DNA from: Sabethes cyaneus
Taxonomy: Eukaryota > Arthropoda > Insecta > Diptera > Culicidae
Direction: 5' to 3'
Assembly (NCBI RefSeq): GCF_943734655.1
Contig: NC_071354.1
Coordinates: 38,093,347-38,157,346, forward strand
DNA length: 64,000 nucleotides
The notes under the pieces are model-generated. The model was not told where the DNA came from and searched no databases. It saw nothing but the letters and a program-made list of their open reading frames with translations. Of this stretch, positions 58,369 to 64,000 are shown one piece after another (the first letter of the stretch is position 1; every line of letters begins with the position of its first letter). The position numbers and the translations under genes were made by a program.

Positions 58369-59604
58369 TAGGAGAAGATACCTGGGCATTAAATTAAAGG
58401 GAACCTTCGCAATGGAATAATGAATAAACGTTTTCTAAACAAACTGCCTAAAATTATTTTAGGTTAATCTATACTAGTTTTTTGTAGAAAGATGTATTTT
58501 GATTGCAAGGTTCGACTCAATCATATAACTCTGGATTCACTCATTTCCCTTCCGAGAATATGCCATCTACTTTTCTTTGTAGTATTTCACGCAAATAGAC
58601 CTGATTCAACGTCAAAGTAAAATGATAACAAGGTATTGTCCTTAGAATGTCGTGTTTATTCGTGCTAATTGGCAAAATCTGACTCTTAATTTAATCAAAT
58701 GCTTGCCGGATGTGGATGTCCGGTAATACTAGATGAAATTCATTTATGCGGCCCTCTATCTGCGTTGGCGGTGTTGCTGATATTTTTGTAGGCGTTGTGT
58801 TCTTTTGTCTACATTTTGACAATTAATGAGATTTCTTATAGACGGGAGAACGTTAATAAAGGTTATTCGAAACCAAACAAAATGCTCGTCTGGGATGAAA
58901 CAAGTTTATGCGTCGAAAATTCATCTCCTTGCAAATAATAAATTGGTATCCATAAATTGGAAAATCAGTAGATAAGTTGAAACAATAGTAAAATCATATG
59001 TTTTGATTAATATTTTCCCAGTTTTGAATATTTGAATCGATTTCGCGGAATCGCGGAAGTTCAGCTTGCTCGTATGAATTATAAACATAACATACTGCAT
59101 AATCCACACCGGAATAGAACCGAAAGGCAACTGTAGCAGAGCGAATAAGATCTTCGCATTAAATTATCTGCCATATGCACGCAGTGCTAACCACCAATAG
59201 CCCGCCGATTTCTGCGGTTCGGTGGTTGGTTGGTTGGTTGGTGGAGACAAGATGAAAAGAATCAGCTGAAATGGGGGAAAGGATTTCGTTCCGCAAGCAC
59301 TCACGTTCTTTCCCTATCATCAGTGCAGTGCAGTGTGCATGCAATAGGCAAACAGAACAGAAATTCGCTTCTGGAAAACGGAGGAAAATTTATCGCCGCT
59401 GCTGTACTCGGCTCTAAGAAAGCTTGCTTCCGAGAGGCGCTATGTAGGGCTATACGGGTGGTCATAAATCACTGCGAAAAGCAATGCATGTGAAGTGTTG
59501 AATGTTGGGTGACGAAAATAATAATGATATTAAACGGATTGAGATGTTCAGCGTATGTTGCTGCGAGCAAACATGGTGTGATTGCTAAAGCGTATGCGAT
59601 TCGC
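58369..59604. other. No gene recognised upstream of the protease
   Basis: Contains a GGTTG repeat run near 59222-59244. No coding motif. Confidence 0.35.
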
Positions 59605-59761
59605 TGATAATCCCATGTGACGTGCCAACATGTAACATTTTTATCACCAAATTGATACGGCTTTAAGATTCACAATTCAACAAAAACGCCTATTATCGCT
59701 GGTTTGATTAGTAATCGGAAGGTGTTCCGGAAGAGAAAGATGTGTCGATTGACCATATAAA
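59605..59761 (+). promoter_or_regulatory. Protease promoter: GATA-like sites and TATA box
   Basis: TATAAA at 59756-59761 lies 38 bases before the ATG at 59799, implying a very short leader, usual for insect midgut protease genes. Upstream are TGATAA (59605-59610), TTATCA (59641-59646) and TTATCG (59693-59698), matching GATA-factor sites. Gut expression is inference. Confidence 0.55.
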
Positions 59762-59798
59762 TGTAAAACATTCAACCGAAGTCCATCAAACATTCGAA

Positions 59799-60639
59799 AT
59801 GTCTCGATTAAGCGCAGTTATTGTACTTGGCTTGATCGGTGCTATTTACGCCAGAACCCTCCCAGACGAATATAGTGCGTGGGAAGGTCGTATTGTGGGA
59901 GGTTCCAATGCTGACGAAGGACAGTTTCCGTATCAGGTGTCGTTGCGATCGGCAGCCAATGGTCACTTTTTTGGAGGTTCAATCATTAACAATAACTGGG
60001 TGATGACTGCGGCACATTGTACCGTGGGAAGAACGATACAGAATACGATTGTAGTTGCTGGATCACTTCTGTTGAACGCCGGTGGATCAATACATCAGAC
60101 GGAGCGGATCGTTAACCACCCTGGTTACAGCGCCGTGACATTGACCAATGATATTTCCCTGGTACGCGTAACATCTTCTTTCGTTTTCTCTCCGACAATC
60201 GGTTCTGTTGAATTAGAATCAAACTTCATTGAATCTGCAACTGGAGCGCAAGCCTCCGGCTGGGGCCAAACTTGGGTAAGTTCAGCTTTTGATATCAAAA
60301 CATAACTGCATAATGTTTTAGTAGTTTTCCAGTAGTTCCCGACAGCATCCAGCTGTACCAAATCACCTGCAGTGGGTCAATGTTGACATCATCGGTTTGC
60401 AAGACTGCAGGGATGCTTTCTCCTCGGCTAACGCTGGACGTGTTCACGATAACACAATTTGTACCCGATCTGCTACGGGAGTTGGAATGTGCATGGGAGA
60501 CTCCGGCGGTCCGCTGACGCACGGAGGCCGCCAGCAGGGTGTCGTTTCCTGGGGCATTGCTTGTGCCCGAGGCTTTCCGGATGTCTTTGCGCGTGTTTCT
60601 TCCCATCGTTCATGGGTTCTGGAAAATTCGAGTGTCTAG
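59799..60639 (+). CDS. Secreted S1A serine protease, brachyurin/chymotrypsin-like (two exons)
   Basis: Coding sequence join(59799..60275, 60325..60639), 263 residues. A signal peptide (MSRLSAVIVLGLIGAIYA) is followed by a short propeptide and the activation site R31-IVGG. The catalytic triad is complete: His73 (TAAHC), Asp118 (NDISLV), Ser219 (GDSGGP). Six residues before the Ser, at position 189 in chymotrypsin numbering, is Gly, and the C-terminal GFPDVFARV puts Asp at 226. That pair is known from crab collagenase (brachyurin), which cleaves after several residue types. Cysteines for the usual bridges are present. The ATG at 59799 is chosen because it starts the signal peptide just after the TATA box. 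The acceptor at 60324 is inferred: the AG at 60321 would create a stop. Likely a digestive enzyme; all marks of function are intact. Confidence 0.88.
60276..60324 (+). other. 49-base intron of the protease gene
   Basis: Donor GTAAGT. The acceptor region reads TTTTAGTAGTTTTCCAG. Only cutting after the second AG (60324) keeps the frame (GWGQTW-FSSSSRQH). The first AG gives an immediate stop, and the third, at 60332, shifts the frame. Confidence 0.65.
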
Positions 60640-60814
60640 GAAGATCACAGCAATTGCAACGAGCATCGATGATCGGCAGATTTCAGTGAAATGTTGGGCA
60701 TAAATGACCACCAGATCGTAAAAGAACATTTTATTGGCAAAATCCTAGGTTTAAGATTCATCATAGTACGTTGTCATCTGAAACTGACCAAAAGCTACTC
60801 GATTAGAAGGTCGT

Positions 60815-60820
60815 AATAAA
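60815..60820 (+). terminator. Poly(A) signal of the protease gene
   Basis: AATAAA, 176 bases after the stop codon and only about 15 bases before the left end of the mariner element. Confidence 0.65.
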
Positions 60821-60833
60821 ATTGTAGTAAAGG

Positions 60834-61975
60834 ATGTCCCACATCAAATGGCATCACGGAAAAACGCTGTAGAAGATTACCTAGTTGACCGATTTTTTTC
60901 AAACTTTCAGACAATGAAATATAACCCATAAGTAAGCTTTTGGCATATTTATTTCATTCAACTTCAATACCATAACCGTATGCTCGCGCCTTATGCTTAA
61001 CTCCGCTCATAAGATCCTGTACAACATCTAATTGCAGCTTCTTCTGTACGGAAACCCACGTTTTCTTCTTTCTTCCTCAGATTTGACCTACTTGGAATGC
61101 TTCCGTAGTGCCTACTTCATAATAGCCCAGTATTTTTCGATGGGCCATAATTCCGGGGTACTCCGTTTGCCACATGAGCAGATCACTTGCTAAATCATGT
61201 ATTTCTTGTCAAACTTTGACAGTTTCTATTTCCTTACTTCCTCCGGAACATCAAACTTGTGCTAGGCGGTGAAGAACAGTAGCCCAATAAGCTGCTGGCA
61301 GTCCGCCTTGACGTAAGTCTCATCATCCATGATCAGATAATGCGGCTTCGTTAGCATCTGGATGTACAGTATCCGGGTTCGTGACTTTCCCACCGTATTT
61401 TGCAGTTCGTCACGATTTGGAACCTTCTGCACTCTGTACGTATGCAGTCGCTCCCGGTCCTTGGCTCTCTGAACGAAATTCAACTTTTTGGCCACATCCC
61501 TGACCGAAGTATTGGGATTCCGCTTAAACGCTTTCACTTGTGCGATACACTTGTGATCCTAATCACTATTCTGATCACTCTATTCTGACCGCATTTCCCC
61601 TTCCGTTCGATGCTCAGAGTTTCGTTTCGTTTAGTAACATTTAATCACACGACTCACCGTTGACGGTACGATTCCGAGTTGTTTTCCGATGTCCTGACTA
61701 GAGAGTTGAGGATTTTCCAGGTGCTTGCGCAATATCAATTCGCGACGTTGCTTTTCGGATGACGCCATTTTTCCTATTTTCGAAAAACTTAAAAGCGATA
61801 AAACTACAGTGTAAACAATACACTCTAGACTACTTCTATCCAAATTTTCAAGAGAAACAACCCGATGGGTAACTTTCGACAGCGTCCCATTGCCCATTGA
61901 TCAATCCCCCTAGCAGTGGCGGTACTTCCTTTTTTTTACGATTTTTCTCTGAAACAGTTTGATGTGAAACTATGC
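60834..61975 (-). mobile_element. Internally deleted mariner (ITmD37E-like) element
   Basis: The inverted ends share CACATCAAA and a nearby GAAAAA (60838-60864 and the complement of 61943-61968). The transposase relic is on the minus strand from ATG 61768: MASSEKQRRELILRKHLENP with a helix-turn-helix (SSQDIGKQLGIVPSTVSRVI), a gap, FKRNPNTSVRDVAKKLN, the first catalytic Asp in LIMDDETYVKAD, FDVPEEVRK, a second gap that removes the middle catalytic region, then ELWPIEKYWAIMK and the C-terminus. Stops and frameshifts make it inactive. The family name is from recognised motifs; the diagnostic spacing cannot be measured because of the deletion. A clear TA duplication was not confirmed. Confidence 0.82.
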
Positions 61976-62619
61976 TAATATACGACCGCGCAGTCGAATG
62001 ATGTTATCAGTTTTTATCTAATTTGACAACATCATACATTTTTTTGCAATTTAAAATGAAAAATGCGGTAATCTAAAAACACACCCAATTTTATTTTCCA
62101 ATAAATATGTTTAAAATGTTCACCAGAAGATTCTGCATAAGAAACACTTAACTAGAAAACATAATATTGGTAGTTTTGGAGATATGGCGTTTTGAATATC
62201 TGGGGCATGCGTAATTCTATCTGAATTGTTAGTGAAAGTATGTTCAAATTCGTCTGCTTACAGTTTCCGGACATTTCTAATAACTATTCTATTCTAATAA
62301 CAAATAACAAATGTTATCTAAAACCATCACAAAAATGATTCAAAACGATACGAAGATCGTAGAAAGATGATTCCAAAGGGCCAAAATGCTTCGAAAGAAA
62401 AATACAAAAATGACACGAAAAAGGCATAAATTAATAGAGATAACAGATAATACAAAAATAACACAGTGAACAGTGAAACAATAGTATAGGGTAATATCGT
62501 TAGCATCGGGCTACTGTTATGGTCGGGTCATAACGATTTAATGGTTCTACTATACTCGTGCTATCTATTTACAAGCATTGTAAAACTTCTTACTGTGACT
62601 GCTAACTTTTCACATTTTG
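61976..62619. other. No gene recognised
   Basis: AT-rich; nothing identifiable on either strand. Confidence 0.35.
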
Positions 62620-62629
62620 GAAATGGAGA

Positions 62630-63035
62630 ACAAGAAGCAAGTTGATGTAAATTACACGGACTTGAAAGCTGCCTTGGATAGAATTGATCATACCATATTA
62701 CTGGAGTAAACTTTTACAGCTAGAGCACAGACAAACAGACGTAACACTCGTTTTCCATTCTTAGTACCTATTAAAGCGTCATTTCAAATTTGAGCTTAGT
62801 TGGAAATGTCTCCGTTTTGGTCAAAGTGGCGCTTTTTGACGAAAGAAGGGGAATTCCCCGTAAAAAATACTTGCTATTTTTTGATGATTCAATGGCTAAG
62901 CTGGTACCTACGAGGAGGAGTGCTGCATGTGAAGCTTGATTCTTGTATTTTTTCACAGTTTGCGAACATGACTGGAATTCCTCAAAGTAGTAATTTGAAA
63001 CCGCTACCTTGGCAATATTTTTGACTTCACTTAAA
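62630..63035 (+). pseudogene. F2-like LINE RT fragment
   Basis: VDVNYTDLKAALDRIDHTILLE at about 62642 corresponds to the RT block of the other F2 copies (VYTDLKAAFDQ); after a decayed stretch, FANMTGIPQSSNLKPL at about 62964 corresponds to FTNLSGIPQGSNLGPL. Both ends are truncated. Confidence 0.7.
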
Positions 63036-64000
63036 TATGCCTGTAAGTTTATTATTTTTCAAGCAATCAGTTGAATAATTTCCATAAATATACCTTATTC
63101 TTAGACCTTTGCATCGACGTATTTAGATTTCCAGATTCTTTTTGGAGCGGAAATTATGCGCGATCGTCAAAAGAGGGGCCCAAGTACAATGACATTCCCT
63201 CACAAAAACAATTAAATAAAAAGACACTGACGCAGAGATGACGCATAGATGATAAAAAAGTACATATAAATGGTACACAATAATTTTAGTTAATATTTTA
63301 GAAGAAGAAATTTAAATTTCTTTATGTTTAATGTTAATGTTTAATTAAATTTAATATACCATTTAAAATCGCGCTCTGGGTCATTCGTGACTTCTGTGGA
63401 GTCGGGATTTGAGCCTAGTTCCTTGGTGTGAGAGCCACGAGAGGTGTGAATGCTTCTTCAGGATTGGCCCTTAGAATCACGGTTTATTATAATGACATAA
63501 AAAATAGTTATTTCCTAACATAAATAATGCAAAAATTCTACATAAATTACAAAAAAATATAACTGATGGAACAAAAATGGTACAAAAAAAAAAAATACAA
63601 AGTAAAAATATTATACAAAAAATAATAAACAAGACATAAAATTAACTAATGTTTATTTGACCGTCTTAGTAGAATACCTGAATCAATAAAAAGAATAAAA
63701 CAAAAATTATTTATATCCTTTAATTATCGTTTAATAAAATAAATTGTAAAATAAATTTTGATTAATCCCCCTACAAATGCAATAAAAAATGTATAACACA
63801 TTGTTGTGTTCTGCACAGTTTTATAGCATGTTATTACAAGGAATTTTGCGAAAGACAATAACCTTCTGTCTCTTCAGCAAAGGCAGAAAAATTCTATTTT
63901 TCATATATGAAAAATCGTTAAAATTCGTATTTCAGCTGTTTTTGTAGTTGTTGTATGAATGTTTCCTGTTTTTCAAAGTTGTACAAATAGTAAAAATACA
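63036..64000. other. AT-rich end of the window, no gene recognised
   Basis: Very AT-rich with A runs; no coding or repeat motif recognised. 63390-63480 is a little GC-richer without identifiable content. Confidence 0.35.

Overview
The window looks like gene-poor, repeat-rich nuclear DNA of a dipteran, most likely a culicine mosquito. This rests on short GT-AG introns, one very long intron, AT-rich spacers, and transposon families and sequence styles familiar from Aedes/Culex-type genomes (a DDE transposase beginning MASSEKQRR, LINEs ending in AAG repeats, a tRNA-derived SINE, many small TIR elements). No database search was possible, so family names come from recognised motifs. No rRNA gene, free-standing tRNA gene or CRISPR array was seen.

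Two host genes can be supported, both on the + strand. The first is a lipase maturation factor (LMF2-like) gene at 1508-11987: a small first exon, an intron of about 8.5 kb packed with dead retrotransposons, then the body of the protein. The body carries a hidden 54-base intron that stays open in frame. A poly(A) signal follows at 12117. The second is a secreted S1A serine protease gene at 59799-60639 with a TATA box, GATA-like sites, a 49-base intron, an intact catalytic triad and a Gly189/Asp226 (brachyurin/crab-collagenase-like) specificity pocket. A defective mariner sits just downstream of its poly(A) signal.

Nearly everything else is mobile or repetitive. (i) Three LINE families: F1 (RTE/Loner-like) at 2692-4310, 4412-8380, 17370-19215, 51332-53850 and 56905-57446; F2 (CR1/L2-like) at 5186-7760, 40420-42180 and 62630-63035; F3 (R1/LOA-like) at 8478-8750. 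In LMF2 intron 1 an F1 copy is split by an inverted F2 copy. (ii) A young, complete, ORF-less LTR retrotransposon on the minus strand (28281-31118): 348-base LTRs differing at two positions, 5-base target duplication, tRNA-Ser-type primer site and polypurine tract. (iii) Small DNA elements with readable ends: a hAT-type element (8-base duplication) inside an F1 LINE, a piggyBac-type element (TTAA), a TAAA-flanked element, TA-flanked elements holding minisatellites, and two internally deleted Tc1/mariner copies. (iv) Near-perfect foldbacks, and very long microsatellites: (CTA)n 545 bases and (GTAT)n 420 bases.

The most unusual region is 12.8-14.4 kb. It holds a minus-strand mosaic of fragments from linker histone H1, core histone H2A and core histone H2B joined head-to-tail, next to a strongly diverged but unbroken H2A-fold reading frame on the + strand. 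The whole block is bracketed by inverted copies of a GACGTAGTCCTACGTC motif that recurs at least six times in the window. This suggests histone sequence carried or trapped by a repeat. The non-autonomous LTR element is the second strongest candidate for something undescribed.
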